Below, piece by piece: positions 54,631-64,000 of a stretch of DNA of 64,000 bases (position 1 is the first letter of the stretch; every line of letters starts with the position of its first letter). The stretch is from Scilla litardierei. Lineage: Eukaryota; Streptophyta; Magnoliopsida; Asparagales; Asparagaceae. The translations under genes and the position numbers were made by a program. The notes under the pieces were generated by a model that was not told the origin of the DNA, made no database searches, and saw nothing but the letters and a program-made list of their open reading frames with translations. Location: positions 277,023,871 through 277,087,870 of the forward strand of contig CM061141.1 in NCBI GenBank assembly GCA_030789695.1. The letters are read 5' to 3'.

Positions 54631-57472
54631 TGTCACGCCCCGCTTCCCAAAAATATGGAGGCGAAGCGTGAGAAGTCCGCTCAGACTTGTAGCTACAAAG
54701 CTGCAAGTCCGATAAGCGTCAATCAACTTTAAATAGCAGGTCCTTGCAACGCGAAACGAAACAAAGATAATAATAAGGAAATGAGACAAAAGAGAAATCT
54801 CAGAATATCCATAATAATAAATTCCAACATCGCAGAAAAGCCACCAGGCTAAAAGAAAAGAGTCTAAAAGAGGCCCCAGCATGGCCAACAAAAGTACAAA
54901 GTACAAAACAAAGTAATGGTGCTACGCGCCGGCAACTAACAACAACCTAAAGCAAAAGCAACTAAAATCAGTCTCTAAGACTGGTCACCGGTGTTCACCA
55001 ACTCCTCGTCAAACGTAAGCTCCGGCTCAGCGTCAGCAAACACCTCGTCCTCAGCTGCGGTCTCTGGCTCAGGGTCTAACATGTGACACCCAAAGAGCAA
55101 GGGGCACATGTCAGCAAGTCTACAAGAGACTTGTGCAAGGAAACTGAAAGTACAGGTAAACAACCTAGCAATTCTAGCATGATGCAATGACATGCAGATA
55201 TAGCATGAGTGCAACAGGTAAAGTAAAGTAAAGTATGAGCATGGCATTTAAATCATGGCATGGATGTCAAGTTTTGCAAGAAACATTCACAAGGACAAGT
55301 ACAAGTATAGTAAGCACGTCAGGCACAGAGATTACGCCTTTTGGCTAGAGTGGCTGCGCGGGCCAACTCATAAGCTTAAGTGATCGCTTATCCCTACCCC
55401 TCCACGTGTATCGAGCCAGGGCCTTACCCCCGAACATATATGCTCGCTTCTGGATCACGAGCCAGGAAGTGTTTTTCATGATGGCATAGGGGTGCACCTA
55501 GCCGGACATGGAAGTACAAGTATTGTAGTGTGTGCTACGAATGCAACAATCAACTTGGATGACATGTAAGATGCAATGCATGACAGTTAAAAGTGCGTAC
55601 AGATAAGGAATTTAAACGTGACATATAACAATGCATGAATGACATGGCAAGGTGACAGATCTAGCTTCGTTGTCAAGCTAGATCTTAAAGTTGCGTCTAG
55701 ACAGCTATCATTTCACTGTCTAGTCTCTTTTACGCTAAAACAAGGAAGTGGCCTAAAAACATGGCCCTAAGCAAGAAATGGCAAGTTTCACTTGCCTGCA
55801 AGTATCACGTCAGAGAAACATCGTCCAAAGAGTCCAAAGTAACCAAAATCTTACGTGCACAAGTCCACCGGCCTAAAGTCCATATTATTAATCTTTGATT
55901 AGTGAATCTAAAACATTTAAAACACTTTAAAAACATCAATTTTTAGTCTTGATTAGCAGGCAATGGGTTGGGGGTCCTAGGGGTGCAAAGCGTTACCTCA
56001 ACACGACGCGAAAGCTACACTGGCGTCGGGTAGCGATGCCAGGGGTTGGAAGAAAAGAACGCGCTCCAAGTCCAGATTCCAAAATAGATTCCTCGCTCGA
56101 ATAATCTGATCAGCAACTAGAGCAACGAACCAAGATTCCAAAGCTTGACGTGCGACGACGGGCTACGACATATCGCAACGTCGTAAACGGCAAATCCTCG
56201 AAGAGAAAGCACCTAGGTGGGATCCACAGCAGTTCTAGGGGCCAATGGGGACCCACAATACCTCTGGAGAATTTGGGGGGCCCACGGTGGCAAGCGGTGC
56301 GACGGATGCGGGGTTGCGACGATTGCCTCTCGGTCAGACACAGCCGGTGCGGGGGTTTGGCTCGGTCAGACACGGCGGGCGGCTGTGCAGCACAGCGGGG
56401 TGCGATGCGAGGTCGGGGCTCTCGTTCGGTGCGGAGCGGGCCTTCGGTCGGTGCGGGCGAGATGCGGGGTCGGGCGCTTGGCGGGCGTTGCAACGTTGCA
56501 ACGTTGCAACGGTGCGGGCAATGCGGAGTGGGGGTCGGTCGTAGCGGGCGGATGCAGGGGATCGGGTCGGTCGGGCGCTTGGGGAGCGGGGCGATGCGGA
56601 GCGGGCGATGGTGCGGGCGAAATCTCTGGGTCAGACCGAGAGATCCTCTTGGTCGGACACGGCGATGCGGGCGAACGGTGCAGCGGGCGGCTGTGCGAAG
56701 CGGGGAGCGCTTGGTGCGGGGCGGCCTCTCGGTCGGTGCGGGGAAATGGGGTCGATTTCCTTGGTCGGTGCGGGGGTGGCTGCTGCAACGTTGCGACGAA
56801 TCGTCGCAAGCGAGAACGGTGGTTTTGGGAGCGGCTAGGGTTAATTTCTTGCGAAAATAGGGTTTTCTAGGGGTTGTTTATATAGTGTGGAGGGGTTGAC
56901 TAGGTCTAGGGCTAATTCTAATAGGATTAGGATTTTAAATAATTTAAAAATTCAAAACTCCCTCTCCTACCCAAGCATGGATTGGGTGCGGCCAAGATAG
57001 GGGCTATGATTTGGCTCAAAATTCGTTTGTAGTATTATAAAGTTAATAAAATTTTATTTGGTCGAAAATAATTGAAAACTTGGTATTTAAAAATATTTAA
57101 AACTTTGTAAAAAAATGTAAAAGTGGTCAAATAAACTCCAAAAATTGTAAAATAAATATTGGGGTGATCGGGACAACGAGAGAAAGGTAACTAAGAAGAC
57201 GGATCTCAATTTTGACGTCGATCGACGAAACTAAAAATAGAAACGTCCTACGTCAAAAGTGAAAATCACAACGTCTCTTCGAATAAAGTCAAATCGTGGG
57301 AAAACGACCCGAGAAATGTCGTTCCAAATTAGTGCCACAATTTAATACTCTCAGAGACGTTCACAACGACATATCACACCAAAGTGTTCGCAAACAAACA
57401 AAGTCTAAAATAAATACGTGCACGGTCAAAAGCACGTGCACGAACAAAGTACAACGAAAACAAACCATTACA
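54631..57472 (-). mobile_element. Solo LTR related to the Tekay element
   Basis: 2842 bp, plus-strand ends TGTCACGCCCCGCTTCC and CCATTACA, flanked by ACATG/TCATG (one mismatch). The first 0.35 kb clearly matches 36089-36440. No internal region remains. A CpG-rich stretch (56140-56830) with repeats of TCGGTCGGTGCGGG and AACGTTGC is not found in the other Tekay LTR; open frames across it are by-products of composition. TATA-like CTATATAAAC on the minus strand near 56876; no phased site array is visible upstream of it. Confidence 0.85.
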
Positions 57473-58467
57473 TCATGCATCGGTGGATTCCACATCAGTC
57501 ATATATCTTGGCTTACCCAGAATTCCTATATTTAAGCAACTTACGCACTTAGGTTTTCAATCGCATGTAGAAGGCTTCTCAATCACCTGATGGTTTTCAG
57601 TCACATGTCCAACCTTCATTAGTCGACTGTCCTACGTGATAAGTTGCCGTTTGAATTCTCACCTACCCTCTGACATAGTTCATCAGGCGATTGTCTGTTT
57701 TTCATCAGTCACCTATCGTGGCTGTTAAATCAATCCGTTGGGATTTTCCACACAGATTTCAAAGTGGGGTTTTGGTATTTTGCTTGAGTCTTTGGGAGAA
57801 CCTATAAGAAGGGCTTCTACTGTTTCATTGAGCCACTCTTGATCAACTCTTGAAAACCCTAAGCTCTCAAGCTCTCAAGCTCTCAACTCTTGCAAGCCCT
57901 AAATCTCAATCTCATCTTGTCTTCCAACTAGAACCAATTTCTAATCCTCTAGATTTGGCGAAGACAAGTATAATGGCTCTCTCTCTTCATGGAAGAGACA
58001 TCAACTCACAACACTCTTGCTCTTTCAAGTTCTACTTTAAGACATAGGTGATTGTAAGTGTTGTTATTTCAAATTTCATTATTTTGTAATTTGAATTCAC
58101 TCTCGCTTTGTGAGAGTGGTTTGCTTGATCCCAAGTTGTTAGATTCAAGGACGTCGATTGTAGGTCGATTACACTTTTAGGGTTGCTATAAGTGGGTTTA
58201 AATGAAACTCAAGTTAGGGTTCTAACTTGAGTATCCGGAGGTATCCGGGTGGAAGGGACGTATGATTACCGGGAACAAGTCGGGTTTGACTTGGGTAATC
58301 CGAACCCTTGAAACATACTTGTGTTAGCATTGTTCATTGTTGTTAATTCTTATTCCCGCATCTTTGTTGGATTAGGTTTTTAATTAGTCGTAATTTCTTA
58401 GTTAAATATTATAAACAACTATTCAACCCCACATTCTAGTGTTTTCCTCGTAGCCAGGGTCCTTACA

Positions 58468-59024
58468 CAGATCAGTCGTGATCACCTCGGGTTTACCTTT
58501 ACGTCGGCTGACTTTAACATCAGAAGGGATTAGACTAAGCATTGTCGTGGTCCCCTGACAAGCTTCTATCTTACAAGTCAGCCGGATTAGCTCAGTTGAA
58601 GGAGAAGCACCGTCCCATGCTGGTCACTAACAGCGTGATTCTCCCGAATTTTAGCTCAGCACAACATCAAGTTCAGATCTTTTTTTGGATTTGGGTTGGG
58701 AGGTCCACCCTCCTCTTCATCCATTCCCTTTTCAATCGGACAATTCGAATGTGAGAAGACGTTCAAAAACAACAATCACTTAAAAAACTATTTCAACGAG
58801 GGTTGGCACAAGTTTAGTTCACACATGAATCTAACGTGATCCCCGGTAAAAAAGAAGAGACTACCTAAAACTCAAACCCTGAACTGAATTTTTTATCGGA
58901 TACGGTTACAGATTTTACATGAATCCAATCCGAACTGACTTATTTACATCTCCGAGTATGACTCTGCACGATATGCCGTCCTACCTCATGAGAGCGGAAT
59001 TAACATAAATAAATAAATAAATAA
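58468..59024. other. No feature recognised
   Basis: Unique-looking sequence between the A-old LTR and the first Helitron-like element. No convincing coding frame; the (AAAT)n run at 59005-59023 is a short microsatellite. Confidence 0.4.
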
Positions 59025-59619
59025 TCTATATTACAATTGATGGCAGATTTTGAACTTATCCTATGTGGCAATGTCATGTCAAGTTTTGGGGGAAATTTTG
59101 GGTTGAAGAGAAATTTGTTGGGAGAATACAAAAGCTTTTCTTTTTTGAAATTGGCAGCATTAGCACTTAATACCCTTCATTCAAAAATGACTCAAAAAAT
59201 GAAATCCAAAAAAAAACACACACAAAATGAAACCCAAAAAATATGCAACTTAAATTACAAGTATGCAAAAGAGAACTTTATTTCGGCTGAGTTTATTTTG
59301 GCTGGACCAAAAAAATTGAAACCCCAAAAAAACACAGGGAATGTGCATTCAAAGAGGCGGGCTGAGCTTTTTGGGCGTCAAGCAGAGGTCTGACCAACCA
59401 ATTTGCGCCGAAGGCGCCCGCTAAATTTTTATATGCTAATTTGTTGTTCTGCGCCAAAGGCGCCCGCACCGAATTTATTGTTCCTCGCCGACGACGGCCG
59501 TACCTCTAATTTTTTACGCTAATTTGTTGTTCTTTTAAATTTTGGTGTAGAAATAATTTTTTGGGGACAAATATTTCGCGGGAAAAAACTTAAATGCATC
59601 GTACACGAATTATGACTAG
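59025..59619 (+). mobile_element. Non-autonomous Helitron-like element 1
   Basis: Starts TCTATATTACAATTGATGG after an A and ends TTATGACTAG, with a weak hairpin (CGTACACG) before the end. Its 5' 100 bp are repeated at 59631. Contains GCGCCGAAGGCGCCCGC blocks (59405, 59451) that can fold as GCGCC-GAA-GGCGC hairpins. No rep/helicase sequence. Confidence 0.55.
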
Positions 59620-59630
59620 CCTATTTTATA

Positions 59631-60287
59631 TTTATATTACAATTGAGGGCAGATTTTGAATTTGTCCTATGTGGCAATGTCACATCAAGTTTTGGAGGGA
59701 AATTTTTGGGTTGAAGAGAAATTTGTTGGGAATACACAAAAACATTGAAATTAGGAATAACCTTTTAATATTAGTTATGAAAAAAATGTTGTGCACACAC
59801 ACAATCTCATCTTGGGAATGAACGCGAGCTGTGGGAGAATGAACGCGGGATATGCTGCCAACTCATTGATCCGCGTTGAAAAACCCTGTAAAATTTCGAT
59901 CCCATCTGCTGATATTTCAGGGGAAACTAATAATTATTGATGTTTGTTTAAAATTAGTGGGTCCAAGATTTTTAAATGAACAGTGTCCCCACGGGCACGG
60001 GTTATATGTATATGAAGCCCGCGCCGAAGGCGCCCGCTAAATATTTTTACGCTGATTTGTTGTTCCGCGCCTAAGGCACCCGCCCGCGTCGAAATTGTTG
60101 TTTTACGTCGAATTTGTTGTTCTGCGCCGAAGGCACCGACGCCGAAGGCGCCTGTGCCACTAAGTATTGTAAGTTAATTTGTTTTTCTTTTAAATTTTGG
60201 CTTTGAAAAAAAAAAAATTTGAGGACCAAAGATTTCGCAAGGGAAAATCTTAAATGAACCGTGCCCGCGATCACGGGTTATGACTAG
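59631..60287 (+). mobile_element. Non-autonomous Helitron-like element 2
   Basis: Starts TTTATATTACAATTGAGGG (TC mutated to TT) and ends with an imperfect hairpin CCCGCGATCACGGG, then TTATGACTAG followed by T. Standard Helitron 3' structure (hairpin, then CTAG before T). A similar end-like stretch (CACGGGCACGGGTTAT) lies inside at about 59995, so this copy may be composite. Hairpin blocks at 60022, 60066 and 60120. Confidence 0.6.
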
Positions 60288-60551
60288 TTTGTTTATATTT
60301 GAGAATGAAATCTTTCACGTTGGACAAAGATGTTTATATTTGCCACCTTGTTAGGTTGGCCATTCTTCCTCCTCAAACAGCCCAGACATCCAATGCCGCA
60401 CCCACACATACAACTACTCTTCTTCTCAGAAAATTCCATACAGCCATTTTCTCACCCACAAAAAACACCCACGTCTAGGTGGGACCCTTGTCATGGAACG
60501 GGGAGGGGCGTTTGCTGTTGCGCACAAAGTGTACTGGAAATTACTAGTTAA
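60288..60551. other. No feature recognised
   Basis: Unique sequence between the Helitron-like element and the short LTR. No coding signal. Confidence 0.4.
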
Positions 60552-60661
60552 TGTTATAAACGGGCTTTGGAGGCCCAACCCGTTAGTGGGTATCCACCCA
60601 TTATGTAACCCTATTACTATAAATACAGGGCTACGGGGTTCCGTAGCCGCCATGGTTTACA
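60552..60661 (+). repeat. Short LTR (110 bp)
   Basis: Starts TGTTATAAACGGGC and ends GGTTTACA; TATA box CTATAAATA at 60617. Same length and layout as 178-287 on the minus strand. Confidence 0.8.
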
Positions 60662-60664
60662 ACA

Positions 60665-60677
60665 CGTTATCAGCACG
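60665..60677 (+). other. Primer-binding site, tRNA-Ile anticodon-arm type
   Basis: CGTTATCAGCACG, one base different from the left copy's CGTTATTAGCACG, three bases after the LTR. Confidence 0.5.
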
Positions 60678-60702
60678 CTCAAAGCTAAGCCGAACCCCTG
60701 CC

Positions 60703-60741
60703 GACGGACGGACGCGACGGACGGACGCGACGGACGGACGC
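60703..60741. repeat. Tandem 13-bp repeat, three copies
   Basis: GACGGACGGACGC three times without change. The minus-strand copy at the left edge has only one partial unit here. Confidence 0.9.
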
Positions 60742-61084
60742 GACGCGAACGGGCTTCCTTCACCGAACGTCGCTAGATCCGGCGGGTAGGATCTAGAGGT
60801 AATCCTGAAACCCTAGATCTAAAATTTCATATGCGCATATGTCTAGATCCAAAATTCTTGGATCGATTGTTTAATGAAAATCAAGGTTTTTATTGATGAA
60901 AAATCAAATTTTTACAATAAAAACGTTTTGTTGGTGATTAAAAATAGATTTTTTCAACTAAAAATTAGATTTTTATCCCCAAAAACCATGAAACCCTAGG
61001 GGATTTTCTCGCCGGAACGCGAATCCCCCCTAGATCTCGCGGAAAAACCCTCGCCCGCCGCCCGAAGCGGCAAAACCCCCCCTC

Positions 61085-61815
61085 GCCGCTGCGACGGCAG
61101 GCGGCCCCGCCGCCAGCAGCGGCGGGCCAACCCGCCGCCAGGAGCGGCGGTGGCCCCGCCGCCAGGAGCGGCGGGCCAACCCGCCGCTGCCGGCGGCGGG
61201 CCAACCCGCCGCCAGGAGCGGCGGGCCAACCCGCCGCCGCCAGCGGCGGGCGGCCCCGCCGCCAGGAGCGGCGGGCGGCCCCGCCGCCAGGAGCGGCGGG
61301 CGGCCCCGCCGCCAGGAGCGGCGGGCCAACCCGCCGCCAGGAGCGGCGGGCCAACCCGCCGCTGCCGGCGGCGGGCGGCCCCGTCGCCAGGAGCGGCGGG
61401 CCAACCCGCCGCTGCGCCGGCGGGCGGCCCCGCCGCCAGGAGCGGCGGGCCAACCCGCCGCTGCCAGCGGCGGGCCAACCCGCCGCCAACAGCGGCGGGC
61501 CAACCCGCCGCCAGGAGCGGCCAACCCGCCGCCAGGAGCGGCGGGCGGCCCCGCCGCCGCCAGGAGCGGCGGGCCAACCCGCCGCTGCCAGCGGCGGGCG
61601 GCCCCGCCTCCAGGAGCGGCGGGCCAACCCGCCGCTGCGCCGGCGGGCGGCCCCGCCGCCAGGAGCGGCGGGCCAACCCGCCGCTGCGCCGGCGGGCGGG
61701 CCCCGCCGCTGGCAGCGGCGGGCGGCCACGCCGCCCGCAGCGGCGGGCCCCGCCGCCGGCAGCGGCGGGCCCACCCACGCCGCCCGCAGCGGCGGGCCCC
61801 GCCGCCGGCCGCGGC
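61085..61815. repeat. GC-rich tandem array of hairpin-forming units
   Basis: About 30 units of 21-26 bp. Each has 8-base arms CCCGCCGC and GCGGCGGG around CAGGA or a close variant, with CCAA or CGGC linkers. The whole stretch is nearly pure G and C. Long open frames (up to 300 codons, three frames on the minus strand, one on the plus) are simply the absence of AT-containing stop codons. It lies in the untranslated leader of the short-LTR element. Confidence 0.9.
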
Positions 61816-62172
61816 GGGCCCCACCCCCCGGAAGCCGCTCGTATCGGGTCCCCCGGTGCGCGCTCATGCCCGGAAACCCTAGCCGCCTGAAGCGGCAATC
61901 CGCGCGACCAAAAACCCTAACTAGGGTTTGACCCCGAAATTTTTTTCGATTTTCAAATCTTTTTCAGATTTAATTACGATTTCGTTTTCGTCAAAATCTG
62001 TTAAATTACACAATTTTTATTCATCGCATTTTATCCGGATTATCTGATTATTTATGTTTAATAATTAGGAAGATCCTGCGACCGCTCTGCCGTTAGTTAA
62101 CTAACCTAACGGTGTATGACGTTGCCTAGTGGTCCAATAATTATTAAACGAAAAATTTTCATTTCCATTATA

Positions 62173-62450
62173 AAATGCCTGTGATGATTAATTGTCTGTG
62201 TTGATCGTCTGCTATGATATTAAATGCCTGCCGCATTTTTCTACGATGTGATGTATATTTTTGTTGCCTCTAGCATGAATTTCCACTTAAACACTATAAA
62301 TGCATGCGTAGAAAATTATATGCCCGTCGCATATTTAATGTTCTGTAATAAACATTTTATTTAGCATGCTAAAATCTTTTTGATGTATTTTTAATGCCTG
62401 TAGCATAAATATATGTCTGAGATAAAATTATTTATATACCTGCAGAATAT
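62173..62450. repeat. Dispersed ATGC-CYGY-GCAT inverted motif
   Basis: ATGCCTGCCGCAT (62224), ATGCCCGTCGCAT (62330), ATGCCTGTAGCAT (62393) and poorer copies near 62175, 62264 and 62437. Each has ATGC and GCAT arms with five bases between. Meaning unknown. Confidence 0.45.
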
Positions 62451-64000
62451 AAATAGCATGTGTATACATCATAATTGTTTCCATTAAGGTTAATTAAGCA
62501 CAACTTTTTAGTTTAATGGATTTATATTATATGTATGATGTGCTCATGATACGACAACTTTTTATGACAACAAACCAATAATGATTTCAATAAATTTTAC
62601 CATCATATCCTAGTTGACAAAATGAACCTGGAGTTCAAAACCAAAATGAACCTGAAGTTCAAAATCAAATCAAAAGTCAACACCCTTTCACACTAATAAA
62701 AATTAACAAGTACGAGGGATTATACGAAAAACATTTATGCGTTCTCTTTTAGAAATACGCATTTCGCGGTAAATAGATCTCTCAGATCTATGGTTTGTAT
62801 AAACCAATATGGACACCAGCAGTTGTCATAACACCACCGAACTCTTTTGAGTAATCTCACTTTACAAGGCATGATTCTTGAATCCAACCTTATGTTTTAA
62901 GCGTACGCCCGAAGTCGTGGCTTAATTGATAAGTGAGAAATTGTAAAATTCGTACCCACGTAATTGTTTCCCCTATAGTATGATTCTATATCTACACAAT
63001 ACTTGAATAACTCAATAAAAATGGCCCGTAGACCATACTTGAGTTTTCAAATAGAATTTTAAAAGTCTCTCATAAATTAGAAAGTGGAAATATAGAAACT
63101 AACTCATTTCCCTTGAATAAGTCTACTTTATAAGACCAATAATCATTCTTCCTTATAAACGACAATAAGGAAGACTGAAAACAGGGGAAGTCTTGAATAA
63201 AAATAAGAAAGGGAAGATATGATGTATCTCGATATGGAGTATGCAATGGCAACCCAATATCAGACCAGAAGTTCTGAAAAGACCCATAATGCTTTTTGCA
63301 AAATTAATGGGCATTAAAGTATGCCATATAAAAATATATACATATCTAGTCTAAACGACGAAAGTCAAATTGACAGTATGTATAATTCGCTACTTCCCGA
63401 GGATAAATAAATTTTGAAAATAAATTTGATCTGTTGTCATAATATGAGTCTAAAATGAGCACAATTGTGGACGTATACTTTCTAGAACCCACATCATACT
63501 ATGAAACTTGTTGCTCTAACATAATTATTAGTAGTATTCTCTTGCAGTATATATGTGCCTTTTACGCATTTTATTTTACTGTAAATGACTTGTCATCCTG
63601 AATACTCCTAAATAGAGGATGCCATTGACTCCCTACACTCCATATATATGGCTGATGATGTACCTTAGAGTACTCATCTATATATCCTCTTAAAATGGTC
63701 ATAATCAAAACCCTGTTATCCAACCGTAGTCCAGATTATTATTAATCACAACGGACATATTACATTACTAGGATATTGGTTGGGCTTTTACTTACCCTCA
63801 TACCACCCTCAAAATGCCGCAGTGGAACTTATTCATCGGGACTAACCCTCCTAGATGAATATGTTCCGAGATCCCCAAACGGGGGAGGCATTAGAGCACA
63901 TCTTATAGATGGAGCCTTGACGGGTTCATATCCCTAGTTCTATGCTCAACTTCATTGAAGTCGAACTTAATGCGGATTTTTGGGATAACACTGGGAAATC
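62451..64000 (+). other. Internal sequence of short-LTR element, no gene seen
   Basis: AT-rich, no retroviral-type protein motif in any frame. A short direct repeat (aaaatgaacctggagttc, aaaatgaacctgaagttc) at 62619-62660. Coding sequence, if any, lies beyond the window. Confidence 0.45.

Larger units (their letters stand above)
1093..58467 (+). mobile_element. A-old: old 5'-truncated Sirevirus (Ty1/copia), host of later insertions
   Basis: Pieces in order are an RNase H remnant (1093-1697), the 3' non-coding region and 3' ORF (23305-26000), more 3' region (51372-53803) and the 3' LTR (53804-58467). Each piece resumes where the previous one stopped when compared with the related A-young element: RNase H is cut at its last codons at 1697 and resumes at 23305, and target duplications flank each insertion. 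LTR, gag and most of pol upstream of 1093 are missing. Many stops, a mutated LTR start (TA instead of TG) and diverged LTR sequence show it is the oldest layer. Confidence 0.8.
53804..58467 (+). repeat. 3' LTR of A-old, interrupted
   Basis: 53804-54630 and 57478-58467 form a 1.8 kb LTR, diverged from the A-young LTRs. Starts TATTGAGTATTGG (TG mutated) and ends CCTTACA. Split by a Tekay-related solo LTR inside a palindrome site. Confidence 0.88.
60552..64000 (+). mobile_element. Short-LTR retrotransposon, 5' part, runs off the window
   Basis: A 110 bp LTR, a tRNA-type primer site and at least 3.3 kb of internal sequence without recognisable gag or pol. The leader contains a 13-bp tandem repeat and a 0.7 kb GC-rich array. 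The 3' LTR is not in the window, so autonomy and superfamily cannot be judged. Confidence 0.7.

Noticed and set aside
56150..56870. Open frames of 217-236 codons in the CpG-rich stretch
   Set aside because: Several overlapping frames on both strands inside a solo LTR; composition effect, no domain.
58575..58600. tRNA or SINE A-box (TTAGCTCAGTTG)
   Set aside because: No cloverleaf can be drawn and no B-box at the right distance was seen; no target duplication or tail.
60965..61898. Open frames up to 300 codons in three frames on the minus strand and one on the plus strand
   Set aside because: They follow the GC-only tandem array, where stop codons cannot occur; Ala/Arg/Gly/Pro repeats only.
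1..64000. One composite element bounded by the inverted short-LTR copies at both edges
   Set aside because: The two copies are in opposite orientation, have no matching target duplication, and the left copy ends at 287 with unrelated sequence before A-old begins.

Overview
The window is repeat-derived plant nuclear DNA. Nearly all of it can be assigned to nested LTR retrotransposons, and I see no intact host gene. The element lineages (Sirevirus-type Ty1/copia; Athila-type and chromodomain Tekay/Del-type Ty3/gypsy), tRNA-type primer sites, Helitron-like and hAT-like elements all point to a flowering plant; the species cannot be named from the sequence.

Layout, outer to inner. (1) An old, 5'-truncated Sirevirus (A-old) runs from its RNase H remnant at 1093 to the end of its 3' LTR at 58467 and hosts most later insertions. 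(2) A younger member of the same family (A-young, 1698-23304, TSD GGATT/AGATT) sits in the RNase H end of A-old. (3) A second Sirevirus family (B-plus, 5710-15574, TSD CATGC) lies in the gag of A-young; its 3' LTR holds a truncated Athila-type element (13503-15324, TSD GTAAA). (4) A gag-only B element on the minus strand (B-minus, 26001-51366, TSD CTTGT) interrupts the 3' non-coding part of A-old. Its 3' LTR holds an Athila-like element without reverse transcriptase or integrase (27291-46839, TSD CCGAC). That element contains a solo LTR (30855-31457, TSD AGATG) in gag and a Tekay/Del chromovirus (36089-45397, minus strand, TSD GAACA) in its 3' LTR. (5) A hAT-like element (51512-52371), a probable solo LTR (52464-53239) and a Tekay-related solo LTR (54631-57472) occupy the 3' part of A-old. 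(6) Outside the stack lie two Helitron-like elements (59025-60287) and the 5' parts of two short-LTR (110 bp) elements in opposite orientations at the window edges (1-287 and 60552-64000); the right one carries a GC-rich array of hairpin units.

The most striking structure is not a gene. Five unrelated LTR families carry arrays of short (about 10-14 bp) palindromic or inverted sites at helically phased spacing of about 18-24 bp. In four of them the array lies upstream of a TATA-like box. In Sirevirus A the sites form tetrads spaced 22-19-22 bp, repeated every 125 bp. In the Tekay element they form tetrads spaced 24-18-24 bp, repeated every 113-115 bp. Sirevirus B uses pairs (20-21 bp) and the Athila-type LTRs use about 21-bp spacing with a different motif. 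The sites and phasing persist while spacers diverge. The same arrays recur inside the A and Athila elements upstream of their 3' (env-position) ORFs. I infer enhancer-like arrays for oligomeric DNA-binding proteins, acquired in parallel by different lineages.

The second notable finding is in the Tekay element: two intron-like interruptions with GT-AG ends, one exactly at the gag/protease junction (42024-42136) and one in integrase (39535-39605). Removing either continues the reading frame. The first would let splicing set the Gag to Gag-Pol ratio. All protein genes here carry stops, frameshifts or deletions, so no element looks autonomous now.
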